64,000 nt of DNA from Gemmiger sp. An120 (GCF_002160955.1 NZ_NFLN01000004.1:174567-238566); one strand, 5' to 3'; positions 51,006 to 60,265 are shown, numbered from the stretch's first letter. The notes: generated by a model from the letters alone, not told the origin. Translations and numbers: made by a program.

Positions 51006-52042
51006 ACGTGTCCTCCTGTTTCTCTTTTTTCCTCTTTTTCAAATCGTGAGCGCTCGGGAAAGATCTGCTGAAAAGCGTGTTCCACATTTTCACGGACTTT
51101 TGCAAAGTCGCTGATCTCATCAGAATCATTAATGCAAATCATTCGCGTTTTTCTTTTTAAAATATGTGGTACAGTTTCTTCTGAAAGCACATTCAAGTCC
51201 TTTCCACGGTAGGGAGATCCTGGAATAAAACAGTTTTTTCCGAACTGCCAATAGCGCATCAGCCATTGGTTTACATCTCTTTGATAATCCCGGAAACGGT
51301 GAGTACACACTTCTTCCAACAGATCCGCCTCTTGGTACCAAATCTCACAAAAAGTTTGTTTAAGGAAAGGTTGGGGAAGATGATCATTGTAGAACCCTGC
51401 AAAATGACGCCACGGCATCAGGCATAGCGTGCGCAGTAATTTTTGTCCATAGCGCGGATTCATCCATTTACCGGGTGCCTGCTTAATCACATTTCTTTTG
51501 TCAAAATAGGTGTTAATAACGGCCATATCATTGGCAACTATGTTGCCAATATCCTGTTTTTTAGTTAGCATAATGGGACTCAAAACTGCATCATCCACCG
51601 GAAGTCCATGAACGAAAAAGTCCTCTGGCCGTACGGGTTGCAGTAAAAACATATCATCATTAAAAAACACGAATTGTTCTGCCAGCTCTGGCAACCGGTG
51701 CAGATTCAACTCAATAGGGTTTGCGCTGAAAGTAGGAAGATAGTTTAAAGGAATAAAGTCTCTGTGGTCGGTAATTCGCAACTGCGGATGCTCCTCATTG
51801 AGCCATGCAGGCTTTTGCCCATCGCTAATAAAATAAATTCTTCTCACCCATGGCGCGCACTGTTCCACTGCTCGAAACCAGTATCGTAGCAAACCCCAGT
51901 CTCTGTATCGAATTTCACGATCATCTTGTTGAGCATTCGGCAAATATCGCTGTTTTTTTTCTTTCCATATGGGATCATTGCCATTCACCCACATAATCAC
52001 AAAATCAATTTCTGCTCTGCTTTTCAATCCGGCCGCACCCAC
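51002..52042 (-). CDS. Stealth family sugar-phosphate transferase
   Basis: 346 residues. Conserved regions are visible in order: CR1 IDFVIMWVNGNDPIW (residues about 13-27), CR2 RYRDWGLLRYWFRAVEQCAPWVRRIYFISDGQKPAWLN, CR3 FVFFNDDMFLLQPV, and a CR4-like segment CINDSDEISDFAKVRENV near residue 310. Stealth proteins transfer hexose-1-phosphate to make phosphodiester-linked capsule. So the polymer of cluster 2 may contain sugar-phosphate links. Its start overlaps the end of the fusion gene by 19 bases. Confidence 0.92.
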   Translation of the reverse strand: MGAAGLKSRAEIDFVIMWVNGNDPIWKEKKQRYLPNAQQDDREIRYRDWGLLRYWFRAVEQCAPWVRRIYFISDGQKPAWLNEEHPQLRITDHRDFIPLNYLPTFSANPIELNLHRLPELAEQFVFFNDDMFLLQPVRPEDFFVHGLPVDDAVLSPIMLTKKQDIGNIVANDMAVINTYFDKRNVIKQAPGKWMNPRYGQKLLRTLCLMPWRHFAGFYNDHLPQPFLKQTFCEIWYQEADLLEEVCTHRFRDYQRDVNQWLMRYWQFGKNCFIPGSPYRGKDLNVLSEETVPHILKRKTRMICINDSDEISDFAKVRENVEHAFQQIFPERSRFEKEEKRETGGHV

Positions 52043-55000
52043 CTTTTATAGGTCTTCCAGAAAAAATCATATCCCCAATGTCCCAACATTACTGCTCCTA
52101 TGCCTATTTTATCGCGCATGGGTGCTCTCGGATCCAGCAATACGTCTCCGCCTGCTTTGCGAATTAGCGCTTCCAGCCGATTCCGAAGCAATTCATCTTC
52201 CGGAGAGCAATCAACCAAATAGCGGCGCACACTCAACGCTGCATGTACTTTTCGACGCACCGCTCCCTGACGCATATCTGGAAAAGATTGGCACATTACG
52301 TCCGTCATGTGCGAAACCGCTTCCATAAAGTCCAATTTGTCAACTCTGAAACTACCACGACTAATAGAATCAGGCTGGATGGAATACCAATACAACGGTT
52401 CGTCCACATAGGCAATCCGGCCGGCATTCAAGACCAACTCAGCAATGCAAAATGTATCTTCGTAGCATTTCCCTACCGGATACCAAATTTTCCTCAACAG
52501 TTTTTCGTCATACAGCTTTCCCCAAGGGCTTACATCAGGAGGTGCGTCATACAGAATATTTTCACAGGCGGTCCGAGCAGTTAGCACTCCGCTTGGAACC
52601 CCGCGAAAACGCTGAATACATCTAGTACTTGTGTGTATCCAATGGTTGCAAGCACTCATGCTGGTGTGGTTCGCCAAACAGGCCGACAGCATTTTTTCAA
52701 TATACGTTGGCTCTACCCAGTCGTCGCTATCCACAAAAGCAATATAATTTCCTCGGGCATTTTCCACAGCAGTATTCCGGGCCGCAGATACTCCTCTATT
52801 TTTCTGGCTCAAAATACGGATTCTTGTATCTGCAGCCGCAAATTTTTCGCAGATTTGAAGACTTTTGTCAACCGACCCGTCATCAACCACCAAAATTTCC
52901 AAACAGGAATAGCTCTGCTGCTGAATCGATCGCAAACAGCGATCTATATACGCTTCGCTATTATAGATCGGTATCAGCACCGAAACCAATATATCTGGTT
53001 TCCTTACAAAGCCTTGTGCATCACTATCCAGCAACCTTTTTACACCGAACTTCTCCAGTTTGGTCGATTTATGCGGCAATCGTATCGATGCGTTCATTGC
53101 TTTTTTCTGGTTCTGACGCATAAACTTACGTTTAAGAAATGCCCCTCCTTTATTAATCCAGTTCTGCTTTTCTGTAAAAACAACCGGTAATTCAGTATAA
53201 GTCGCCCCTATCGTCTCCAGCCATACATCCAGCAATCGTTCACTTACAAAACCGAACACTCGAGCATCGTTCGTGTTATAATCCCGAATATCCAGCCGCG
53301 CTTCCAATTCAAACAAAACATCGAACAACCAACTGCAATAGACATCCAAGATGTCACGGCGCATCACAAACATGTTAAAACGATGACCACTCGTTCGTCT
53401 CATTACCCGGTCAAAAGCAGGCAAATAAGTTGGCCAACGCTCGGCCAAAATACAACGAGTCATATCCAGATCACAGGCATGATGGGCATGCGCATATTGA
53501 CTATAATTGGTTTCGATAAAATACCGTCTCTTTTTGGGTAGTATAATTCCACTGCCAATCGCCCGTTCTAGTGTTTCACGATCGGCAATCCGGTTCCACT
53601 TGCTTCCTCTTAATGTCCGCACGGCAAAATACCGCCGGTAATGGCATAAGCCCAAGTAGTCAACATCCAGATTCTTCCAGCCCCAATATAAAGCCGTCAA
53701 TTCACAATAGTGAGGATTTTTAAATGATATCGAATCACCTGTATCGTCCCGTTGCATTCCAGGAAGATGAAGGTGATTGGCTGCGCCTACTTGAATAGGG
53801 AGAAACACATCTCCTTTAGGAAGGCGACAAGGTTTGTGCGTCGCCACCAAAATTTTCAAGTTCAAAGCAAACCCTTCCCATTTACCGCATTTTTCCTCGT
53901 TGATCATTCCACCAAAAACGGTCATGAACATTATTTTGATATCCAGCCAGATGCTCCAGTTTTCAATATACCAGATATCATATTCTACCCGTTTTTCGAT
54001 GCTGGTATCTCCCCGCAACCCATGCACCTGCGCCCACCCGGTCATTCCCGGCCGCACCTGCTGCCGCACCAGATACAAAGGTACTTCTTCTTTGAACTGC
54101 CGCACATAAAAGGGGATCTCCGGCCGCGGTCCCACCAGGCTCATATCCCCTTTCAGCACATTGAATAGCTGCGGCAACTCATCGATACTATATTTACGGA
54201 TAAAGCTTCCAAATTTTGTTTTCCGGGGATCCGAATTGGTACTCCAAGCCGTTGTTTCCGTATCGTTTACCCGCATGCTTCGGAATTTATACATCCGAAA
54301 TGGCTTTTTGTCGCGTCCCACACGGTTTTGACGGAAAATCACAGGGCCCGGACTGGACAAACGCACACCAATAGCCGCAACCAGCATCAACGGGCTGGTA
54401 AGTACTATGAGCACCAGTGAACCGATGATATCCATCATTCGTTTGGCAAACTGCCACAATACGTTATCCAGCGGTGTAGTGCGGATATTGATCAGCTTTG
54501 TGTTGCCTACCACATCCACAACCGGGTGCGTGGGAATATAATCGTTGTAAAAAGGAATTATAGAGACTTTTGTTCCTTCTTTATCCGCACAAGCCAATAC
54601 TTGCTCCATAAAACAGATCTCGTGCGGTTCCAGCGCCACAATAAGTTCATCTGCGCTGTATCTCTCCAGAATAGACTCCAGCTCTTCGTATTCGCCCAGG
54701 CGGCGGCCCATACCGGGCTTGTCTGTCTTGCTAACGTACCCATCTACCACGAATCCCAGATAGGGCCGTCTTTTCACATCTTCAATATACTGTTTCGCAA
54801 AATGGCCATTCCCGACCACAATGACATGTTTCTGGTTGTATCCAAGTTTTCGGAAATATCGCAAAAGCGCCCGCAGACAAATGCGCTTGGCCAAAACCAA
54901 CACCGTGGAAAAGACAAAAAAGAGGAAAAGGGCCAAACGCGAGAAATTCAAAATTTTTGTAACATACAGAATTTCTGTGATCACGGAAACGCCTACAGCG

Positions 55001-55278
55001 TTAATCATCACGATAACAGAAAGTTCCCGTATCTGTGACTGAAAGCGATACGATCCATACAGTTTAAACGCATAGAACGCCGCTACCAGCGCCACCGTAT
55101 ACAGTGCGGCCGCTCGCAGAAAATGCGGGGTCCATCCCTGTTCCAGCACCGATCCCCGACCATACATGATTTCAAAGCGGATATACGTAGCCAGCAAATA
55201 GGAAGAAAAAATCAGGATCGCATCAAGAATCATGTTGATCGCATTCAACAGATTTTGATTTCTTCGGATCACAGACAT
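52024..55278 (-). CDS. Three-domain fusion: initiating sugar phosphotransferase - DUF4422 - GT2
   Basis: 1084 residues in one unbroken frame. Residues 1-460 are a complete undecaprenyl-phosphate sugar phosphotransferase: N-terminal membrane segments, KHVIVVGNGHFAKQYIEDV, FRMYKFRSMRVND, YSIDELPQLFNVLKGDMSLVGPRPE, RPGMTGWAQVHGLRG. Residues about 474-700 are a DUF4422 glycosyltransferase-like domain (ILVATHKPCRLP, LTALYWGWKNLDVDYLGLCHYRRYF). Residues about 760-1084 are a GT2 (VSVLIPIYNSEAYIDRCLRSI, VDDGSVDKS, DSDDW). The protein could start the lipid-linked unit and add two further sugars. A ribosome-binding-like GGAAGGG before TTG-AAC-TTG at the first junction hints that two genes merged. AAAGGAGG is very close to the ATG; a GTG two codons on is possible. 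Confidence 0.9.
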   Translation of the reverse strand: MSVIRRNQNLLNAINMILDAILIFSSYLLATYIRFEIMYGRGSVLEQGWTPHFLRAAALYTVALVAAFYAFKLYGSYRFQSQIRELSVIVMINAVGVSVITEILYVTKILNFSRLALFLFFVFSTVLVLAKRICLRALLRYFRKLGYNQKHVIVVGNGHFAKQYIEDVKRRPYLGFVVDGYVSKTDKPGMGRRLGEYEELESILERYSADELIVALEPHEICFMEQVLACADKEGTKVSIIPFYNDYIPTHPVVDVVGNTKLINIRTTPLDNVLWQFAKRMMDIIGSLVLIVLTSPLMLVAAIGVRLSSPGPVIFRQNRVGRDKKPFRMYKFRSMRVNDTETTAWSTNSDPRKTKFGSFIRKYSIDELPQLFNVLKGDMSLVGPRPEIPFYVRQFKEEVPLYLVRQQVRPGMTGWAQVHGLRGDTSIEKRVEYDIWYIENWSIWLDIKIMFMTVFGGMINEEKCGKWEGFALNLKILVATHKPCRLPKGDVFLPIQVGAANHLHLPGMQRDDTGDSISFKNPHYCELTALYWGWKNLDVDYLGLCHYRRYFAVRTLRGSKWNRIADRETLERAIGSGIILPKKRRYFIETNYSQYAHAHHACDLDMTRCILAERWPTYLPAFDRVMRRTSGHRFNMFVMRRDILDVYCSWLFDVLFELEARLDIRDYNTNDARVFGFVSERLLDVWLETIGATYTELPVVFTEKQNWINKGGAFLKRKFMRQNQKKAMNASIRLPHKSTKLEKFGVKRLLDSDAQGFVRKPDILVSVLIPIYNSEAYIDRCLRSIQQQSYSCLEILVVDDGSVDKSLQICEKFAAADTRIRILSQKNRGVSAARNTAVENARGNYIAFVDSDDWVEPTYIEKMLSACLANHTSMSACNHWIHTSTRCIQRFRGVPSGVLTARTACENILYDAPPDVSPWGKLYDEKLLRKIWYPVGKCYEDTFCIAELVLNAGRIAYVDEPLYWYSIQPDSISRGSFRVDKLDFMEAVSHMTDVMCQSFPDMRQGAVRRKVHAALSVRRYLVDCSPEDELLRNRLEALIRKAGGDVLLDPRAPMRDKIGIGAVMLGHWGYDFFWKTYKRWVRPD

Positions 55279-55536
55279 GTCCTCCTTTGCGAGCTTATTT
55301 AACGCACAAGGCTTCTATTAATGTATCACACCTGACAATGTTCAGCAACGTTTGCCACACTTATCCAGCGCACTTCCAACATTTTTTACAGTTTTTTACG
55401 CCTACACCGTGGCAGAATCGTTTTATATTTTGGCATAGTTTCCTGAAAGGTTTTTAAACTGCAGTTTTGTCAGGAAATATTGATCTAGGATCTCAAAATA
55501 TCCCGGCAAAAAGATTAGGGAAATTTTTATCCGTCT
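55279..55536. other. AT-rich gap between Wzy-like gene and fusion gene
   Basis: 258 bases, no gene. An inverted repeat TTTCCTGA / TCAGGAAA (about 55440-55480) with a 23-base loop is the only structure noticed. No convincing promoter was identified. Confidence 0.4.
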
Positions 55537-56865
55537 CTATTTTTCAGCATCTGTAATGGGGTCTGCAAAGTCTGGAGTTCTTTCCTGCGGCAGCAGATAC
55601 ACTACGCAAGGCAGCAACCAAAGGCACACATTGATACAAGGCCAAATAAAATGGCTTTCCATAGTGGCATGTGCCAGCATTACCACAAGGCAGATACTTT
55701 CTGCCGCTGCTTCTTTCATCATAAGCCGCCAGAGCAACAAGGTAACTGCACCCCAGAGCAACAGACTGGCTACCGGGCCGCCATATATCCACAGATATAC
55801 ATAGTAGTTGTCCACAATGAAGTTTTTGTCCCACAAGCCCTGCCCAGCAATGGCAATACTGGTTTCTTGCAACGCCTGCTGGCCCAAGAGCAGCCGTCCC
55901 GACAGAAGAGTATTTATAGCATAGAGGACTGGATTATCATCCTCGTACAACCAGCTTCCAAGCAAACTGACCAAAAACGCCACTGCCGGTATGGCAGCTA
56001 CCAAAGAGCGAATCCACACCGGCTGAATTACCTGCGGCCACAACCGCAGAACTACCGCCAGCAAAATCAAAAGTGCTATACAAGTAGTAGCCGCCCGGCT
56101 GTCCGGCCCATGATTGCAGAATACCAAAACACTGCCCAGCAGCACAAAATCAAACCACTTCAAGTCTCTGATCTGCCGCCAGCAGAGATACATCAAACAA
56201 ATCGCCAACAGTACCGCGCCGGTCATATTATACCAGCCATAGCCAAAACTGTCCCGTACGCGGCTGTTGCTTTCAATCGCTCCAGTTCGAAGAGTGGGAA
56301 TCCATCCAACTATTGAACTTCCTGCTACGGCGACAAAGCACAGTATACTGGCAATCAGTCCCACTTTGACTGTGCGACGCAGATCTGCATCCTTAGCGGC
56401 TAGAATGCAAAGCAGACCAAGCCCCATCCAAAATGCATGGTTATTGATAAAAACCCAGCGGAACACAAAAAAGAAGCAGAATCCCACAACCAGCTGTCGG
56501 CCTGAATACCGCGTAAAGAACACTATTTTAAGCAGCAATACCCACAGATACAAAAACTCCATTGCCTGTAACAGCAGCGTATACCAAGTGCCGGCATTCT
56601 CACGAACAAGGCTGTTCAGAAAAAAGGCCGTAATCTGGGTAGCGACCACACCGGACAGAAACATCCATGCTCCAGCCCGGCCACGGAATTCACCGCCCCA
56701 GTTTCCAAAAAGATATTTCTCTTGCTGCAAAAAACCAGTCAGCTTTTGCCGAACTCCTCCCTGTAGACGCGCGGCGCATCCGGCTAGCCAAAGCAAACCA
56801 AGTGACCATCCTGCCAGAAGAACATCCATTACACTAAATATTCCATTGGTAAATGTCAAAAACAT
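55537..56865 (-). CDS. Wzy-like polysaccharide polymerase candidate (paralogue 2)
   Basis: 442 residues, 10-12 membrane segments. It is a paralogue of the protein at 38951-40270 with many shared blocks over the full length, including FFFVFRWVFINNH, DSFGYGWYNMTGAVLL, NHGPDSRAAT, IYGGPVASLLLWGAVTLLLWRL and WPCINVCLWLLPCVVYLLP. The start at 56865 has AAAGGAG 8 bases upstream; a TTG eight codons earlier is less likely. It heads cluster 2, which exports through an ABC transporter, an unusual setting for a true Wzy polymerase, so ligase or another membrane glycan function remains open. Confidence 0.75.
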   Translation of the reverse strand: MFLTFTNGIFSVMDVLLAGWSLGLLWLAGCAARLQGGVRQKLTGFLQQEKYLFGNWGGEFRGRAGAWMFLSGVVATQITAFFLNSLVRENAGTWYTLLLQAMEFLYLWVLLLKIVFFTRYSGRQLVVGFCFFFVFRWVFINNHAFWMGLGLLCILAAKDADLRRTVKVGLIASILCFVAVAGSSIVGWIPTLRTGAIESNSRVRDSFGYGWYNMTGAVLLAICLMYLCWRQIRDLKWFDFVLLGSVLVFCNHGPDSRAATTCIALLILLAVVLRLWPQVIQPVWIRSLVAAIPAVAFLVSLLGSWLYEDDNPVLYAINTLLSGRLLLGQQALQETSIAIAGQGLWDKNFIVDNYYVYLWIYGGPVASLLLWGAVTLLLWRLMMKEAAAESICLVVMLAHATMESHFIWPCINVCLWLLPCVVYLLPQERTPDFADPITDAEK

Positions 56866-56908
56866 CCCGTTTTCTCCTTTTTTTTGCAAAATCCTCCTAT
56901 TGTATAAT

Positions 56909-56937
56909 ACTATAGGCGATTTGGGGTTGCTTGTCTA
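56909..56937 (-). promoter_or_regulatory. Probable promoter of polysaccharide cluster 2
   Basis: On the minus strand TAGACA (56932-56937) and TATAGT (56909-56914), spacer 17, about 45 bases before the start of the Wzy-like gene. Confidence 0.5.
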
Positions 56938-56961
56938 TAAACCAGACTATTTTATTGCAAG

Positions 56962-56995
56962 AAAACGCGCCCTGCCAACCGGCGGGGCGCGTTTT
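56962..56995 (-). terminator. Terminator of the rubredoxin gene
   Basis: AAAACGCGCCCTGCC and GGCGGGGCGCGTTTT pair (one mismatch) around a 4-base loop, 15 bases past the rubredoxin stop. Confidence 0.8.
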
Positions 56996-57010
56996 GAGTT
57001 TGTGTAAGAC

Positions 57011-57166
57011 TTACTCCTGTTCGAACATATCCTTGCCTACGCCGCACAGGGGGCAGACGTAGTCTTCGGGCACGTCGGCCCAGGCGGTGCCGGGGGCTAC
57101 GCCGTGATCCGGATCGCCCGCCGCTTCTTCATAGATATAACCACAAACGGTGCACACATAACGCAT
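57011..57166 (-). CDS. Rubredoxin
   Basis: 51 residues, a complete single-iron electron carrier. It begins [19 protein letters not shown] and ends with [18 protein letters not shown]; the two C-x-x-C-G pairs bind one iron. It serves in anaerobes in oxygen and superoxide detoxification or as a general redox shuttle. A single-gene unit with terminator; upstream AAAGGAGCG lies 5 bases before the ATG. No partner reductase is next to it. Confidence 0.95.
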   Translation of the reverse strand: MRYVCTVCGYIYEEAAGDPDHGVAPGTAWADVPEDYVCPLCGVGKDMFEQE

Positions 57167-57427
57167 GGTTCATCGCTCCTTTTAACATTTCATAGGTAAA
57201 TATTGCAGCTCCTTGCCCGCTTGGCAAAGACTGTAGGTTTATTGTATGCGAAGCAATTTAAAAAATCCGTTGTTTGGGCAACATTTTTCTGTTTCATTCC
57301 CAATTTTTGCCCGCATATTTCCTATGCCGGACTTGCAGAGCAAAATTTTCGGTTTCTTCATGAATTCGCCATATTTTTATTGGATAATAGCGTTGTAAAC
57401 AAACTGTATCGAAAGGACGGTGACGGC

Positions 57428-58234
57428 ATGCTGCAGCGAATTCAGGTGGAACAGATGGGGCTGGCCCCCGCACAGGTACAGCGGTACCGCTCGTTCTGCA
57501 CCCAGATGAGCCGCACGCTGGTGCGCCGTCACGGTCCGCTGGGACGGCTGGCCCGTATGCCGGATCTGGCATTTCTGGCCCTGCTGCTGACCAGCCTGCG
57601 GGAAGGCGGCGGCAGCGGCCCGGCACCGGGGCCGGACAACCCTTATACCGATTATGTAGCGGACATGGCCGTTGCGCTGCGGTACCAGGATTACATGGAC
57701 AACTGGCTGGATGACCACAGCTACCGGGATCTGGCGCTGGCCAAACTGCTGGAGCCCGCCCGACTGAATGTGCTGCAGCGGTATCCCCGCCAGTGCGCGG
57801 CCGCGCACAGCTGCCTGAGCCGGTTGCACCGGGGCGAACAGCAGAACTGTACCGACATTGAGCAGATGAGCAGCTACTGGGGCCAGGTCATGGCGGAGAT
57901 CTTTGATTTCTGCCGTGGTTCCCACGGCGAGCAACTGCGTGCCCTGGGCGATGCAACCGGCCGGCTGTTCTATCTTCTGGATGCCTGGGAGGATCTGCCC
58001 CACGACCAGCGGACCGGTGCCTACAACCCGTTGGCACATCTGGCTGACTCCCCCGATTTTGAATCGGATTGCCGCGCTTTGCTGGACCGGCAGCGGCAGC
58101 TGGCGCTGGATGCTTTGGACAAACTTCCCCTGCGCACCGACTGTGCGCTTGCCGAACGCTTACTGCTGAGTCTGGCCGCCCCCCGGCCGAACCCAGCTGC
58201 CCATCGGCGCCCGGTTTCCCGCCGGGCGGTCTGA
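57428..58234 (+). CDS. DUF5685-like protein
   Basis: 268 residues, helical. The order of blocks, FCTQMSRTLVRRHGPLGRLARMPDLAFLALLL followed by YVADMAVALRYQDYMDNWLDD and a later GDATGRLFYLLDAWEDLPHD-x-x-x-GAYNPL, matches what I recall of DUF5685 proteins of Firmicutes; the Asp-rich helices resemble those of isoprenoid-type enzymes but no true DDxxD is clear. The cysteine cluster often present after the second block is missing. Start at ATG 57428 with AAAGGA about 10 bases upstream. Function unknown. Confidence 0.7.
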   Translation: MLQRIQVEQMGLAPAQVQRYRSFCTQMSRTLVRRHGPLGRLARMPDLAFLALLLTSLREGGGSGPAPGPDNPYTDYVADMAVALRYQDYMDNWLDDHSYRDLALAKLLEPARLNVLQRYPRQCAAAHSCLSRLHRGEQQNCTDIEQMSSYWGQVMAEIFDFCRGSHGEQLRALGDATGRLFYLLDAWEDLPHDQRTGAYNPLAHLADSPDFESDCRALLDRQRQLALDALDKLPLRTDCALAERLLLSLAAPRPNPAAHRRPVSRRAV

Positions 58235-58278
58235 CAGGAAAGCAAGCTCCTCTTTATTTTCTCTTTTTCACCCTAGCA

Positions 58279-58327
58279 ACGGCAAATGGGCCCTGCGGAG
58301 CAATCCGCAGGGCCCATTTGCCGTTTT
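58279..58327. terminator. Strong bidirectional terminator
   Basis: Perfect 21-bp stem (58279-58299 with 58304-58324) and GCAA loop followed by TTTATT, between convergent genes; it reaches into the stop codon of the phosphatase gene. Confidence 0.92.
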
Positions 58328-58970
58328 ATTCTTCTTCCTGTTCATCCAGATAGCCCAGGGGCAGCACTTCCACCGCCTCTACCAGGCCATCCCGCATCCA
58401 CATGGCCGCATCGCAGCGCACGGTATAGCCGCAGCCCGGGTCGGCCATCCAGTCCTCCGGCTTGTGCTGGGGCAGCGCCTTCTGGGCCAGCATGCTCATG
58501 ATCACGCCGCCGTGGGTAACGCAGGCGGCCTCGCTGACGCCGGCCTTGATCAGGTACTCAAACAGCCCCATCAGGGTGCGGGCGCAGCGGGCATGGAAAT
58601 CCGCCGCCGGCTCAGCCCCTTCCGGCGTGAAAGGATGGCTGGGATCCATCCAGCGGGCAAAGTCCGGCTCGTGCACCAACTCCCGCACCGGGCGGCCCTC
58701 CCAGCATCCGAACGCCATCTCCCGCAGATCCGGCACGATCAGCTTTTTTTCCGCTGTGGGGAACAGAATATCCGCCGTCTGAACGGCGCGCGCCAGCGGC
58801 GAGCAGAACACCGTGTTCGGCGCCGGATAGGTAAACCGGGCACGCAGCTCCTGCAGGGCGCGGCGCCCCTCTTCACACAGTTCCGGGTCGGTGCCGCTGC
58901 CCACATAGATTCCATCCAGGTTGGCCTGGGTGAGCCCATGCCGGATCAGATGCAGACGAAAAGTTTTCAT
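58326..58970 (-). CDS. Histidine phosphatase family protein
   Basis: 214 residues. LHLIRHGLTQANLDG at the N terminus carries the catalytic RHG, SPLARAVQTADILFP follows, the acidic EMAFGCWEGRP supplies the catalytic Glu, and ACVTHGGVI carries the second histidine. This layout matches small phosphoglycerate-mutase-like phosphatases (CobC/GpmB group). Substrate unknown; alpha-ribazole phosphatase is possible but no cobalamin genes are nearby. Single-gene unit. Confidence 0.88.
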   Translation of the reverse strand: MKTFRLHLIRHGLTQANLDGIYVGSGTDPELCEEGRRALQELRARFTYPAPNTVFCSPLARAVQTADILFPTAEKKLIVPDLREMAFGCWEGRPVRELVHEPDFARWMDPSHPFTPEGAEPAADFHARCARTLMGLFEYLIKAGVSEAACVTHGGVIMSMLAQKALPQHKPEDWMADPGCGYTVRCDAAMWMRDGLVEAVEVLPLGYLDEQEEE

Positions 58971-59159
58971 AAAATACGTCCTTTCCCGCTTGAAAACAGG
59001 CGTTAAATATTACAAATTTATTACATTTTCAACACACTTTGCCAAAACGCACCACAATATTTGGGGCAAACGGCCTTTTGATATCATACATATTGTTACC
59101 CCCACAGGGCAATAGACAGAATTGCCGAAAATAAGAATCAAATCTTGGCGCTTTTTGTA

Positions 59160-59188
59160 TTTACAAAGGGTTTTCTCTGGTTTATAAT
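59160..59188 (+). promoter_or_regulatory. Promoter of the XRE regulator
   Basis: TTTACA (59160-59165) and perfect TATAAT (59183-59188), spacer 17. The 190 bases before it, back to the phosphatase start, show no gene. Confidence 0.75.
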
Positions 59189-59250
59189 TTACGATGCGTT
59201 ATAGCCTCTTGGGGGTAGTACGCCAAAAATTCAGAAGGACAGGTGCCCTT

Positions 59251-59946
59251 ATGAACATGGAATTCAACCGCATTATAACCCTGCTTCGCAAGGAGCGGGG
59301 CATTACCCAGAAGCAGGCTGCTCAGGATCTGGGTGTTTCCCAGGCCTTGCTGTCTCATTATGAGAAGGGTATCCGTGAGTGCGGTCTGGATTTTGTGGTG
59401 CGGGTTGCCGACTATTATAATGTATCCTGCGATTACCTGCTGGGCCGCAGTGCGGAGCGCAGCGGGCTGATTCTGTCTGCGGAAGAGCTGCCCAGCCCTG
59501 AAACCGCCAAGGATAACGTGTACAAGGGCAGTGTGCTGCCTACCATGAACAAAAAGCTGATCTCCAACAGCCTGAACATCCTGTTTGACAAGCTGGCTGC
59601 CAGCCACGACAAGGGCCTGGTAACCGAGGTAAGCGCCTATCTGATGATGGCGGTGTACAAGATGTTCCGGATGGTGTACGCTTCTGCGCCCCGCAACGCG
59701 TCCAGCCTGTTCCGGCTGAGTGCCTCCCGGTGGGAGGGCTACTCCTCCGCTGCCATGACCCGCGCCGAGGCCGACGTGAACGCCATCCTGCACGGGGAAG
59801 AGGTGGGCGAAGAGCCCGCCTTCAAGGACACCAGCTGCTTTGCCATGACCAGTGAAAGCTTGGCCCGGGAATACCCGCTGTATTCCACCAGTCTGCTGCA
59901 TCTGATCAAGACCAGTGAGACCAACATCGAAAAGCTTGTAAAATAA
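59251..59946 (+). CDS. XRE family transcriptional regulator
   Basis: 231 residues. The N-terminal lambda-repressor-type HTH (residues about 4-62) reads FNRIITLLRKERGITQKQAAQDLGVSQALLSHYEKGIRE and YYNVSCDYLLGRS. The C-terminal 160 residues are helical and unlike known ligand domains; TMNKKLISNSLNILFDKLAA may be a dimer helix. ATG at 59251 (another two codons later) follows AAGGACAGG. Single-gene unit with promoter and terminator. Target genes unknown. Confidence 0.88.
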   Translation: MNMEFNRIITLLRKERGITQKQAAQDLGVSQALLSHYEKGIRECGLDFVVRVADYYNVSCDYLLGRSAERSGLILSAEELPSPETAKDNVYKGSVLPTMNKKLISNSLNILFDKLAASHDKGLVTEVSAYLMMAVYKMFRMVYASAPRNASSLFRLSASRWEGYSSAAMTRAEADVNAILHGEEVGEEPAFKDTSCFAMTSESLAREYPLYSTSLLHLIKTSETNIEKLVK

Positions 59947-59967
59947 GCATTTTCCTTATAGAAAGAC

Positions 59968-59997
59968 AAAAACCAGGCGGATCGCCTGGTTTTTTTG
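59968..59997 (+). terminator. Terminator of the XRE regulator
   Basis: AAACCAGGCG-GAT-CGCCTGGTTT stem followed by seven T residues. Confidence 0.9.
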
Positions 59998-60019
59998 TTT
60001 GCGCGGAGTGCCCGGCCGT

Positions 60020-60265
60020 TTATTCCAATCCGGCCAGCGCAGCACGGCAGGCTTTGCAGACGTTGCGTCCCTTGAAGCTGACCACGTCCCGGGCCTCGCC
60101 GCAGAAGATGCAGGCGGGCTGGTATTTTTTCAGCACAATGGTGTCACCGTCCACATAGATCTCCAGCGAATCCGCGTCGCCCACGTCCAGGCTCCGGCGC
60201 AGCTCAATGGGCAGCACGATACGGCCCAAACTGTCGATCTTTCGTACGATACCGGTGGATTTCAT
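60020..60265 (-). CDS. AbrB/SpoVT-type transcriptional regulator with zinc-ribbon tail
   Basis: 81 residues. Residues 1-50 form an AbrB swapped-hairpin DNA-binding domain (STGIVRKIDSLGRIVLPIELRRSLDV and LEIYVDGDTIVLKKY). The tail holds CIFC and CKAC, four cysteines that probably bind zinc. Proteins of this type control transition-state and sporulation genes in Clostridia and Bacillus. AAAGGAG lies 9 bases before the ATG at 60265; longer frames upstream have no ribosome binding site. Confidence 0.92.
   Translation of the reverse strand: MKSTGIVRKIDSLGRIVLPIELRRSLDVGDADSLEIYVDGDTIVLKKYQPACIFCGEARDVVSFKGRNVCKACRAALAGLE

Noticed and set aside
57203..57427. N-terminal extension of the DUF5685-like protein
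   Set aside because: The extra 75 residues have no ribosome binding site, lie in AT-rich leader sequence and do not fit the family start.
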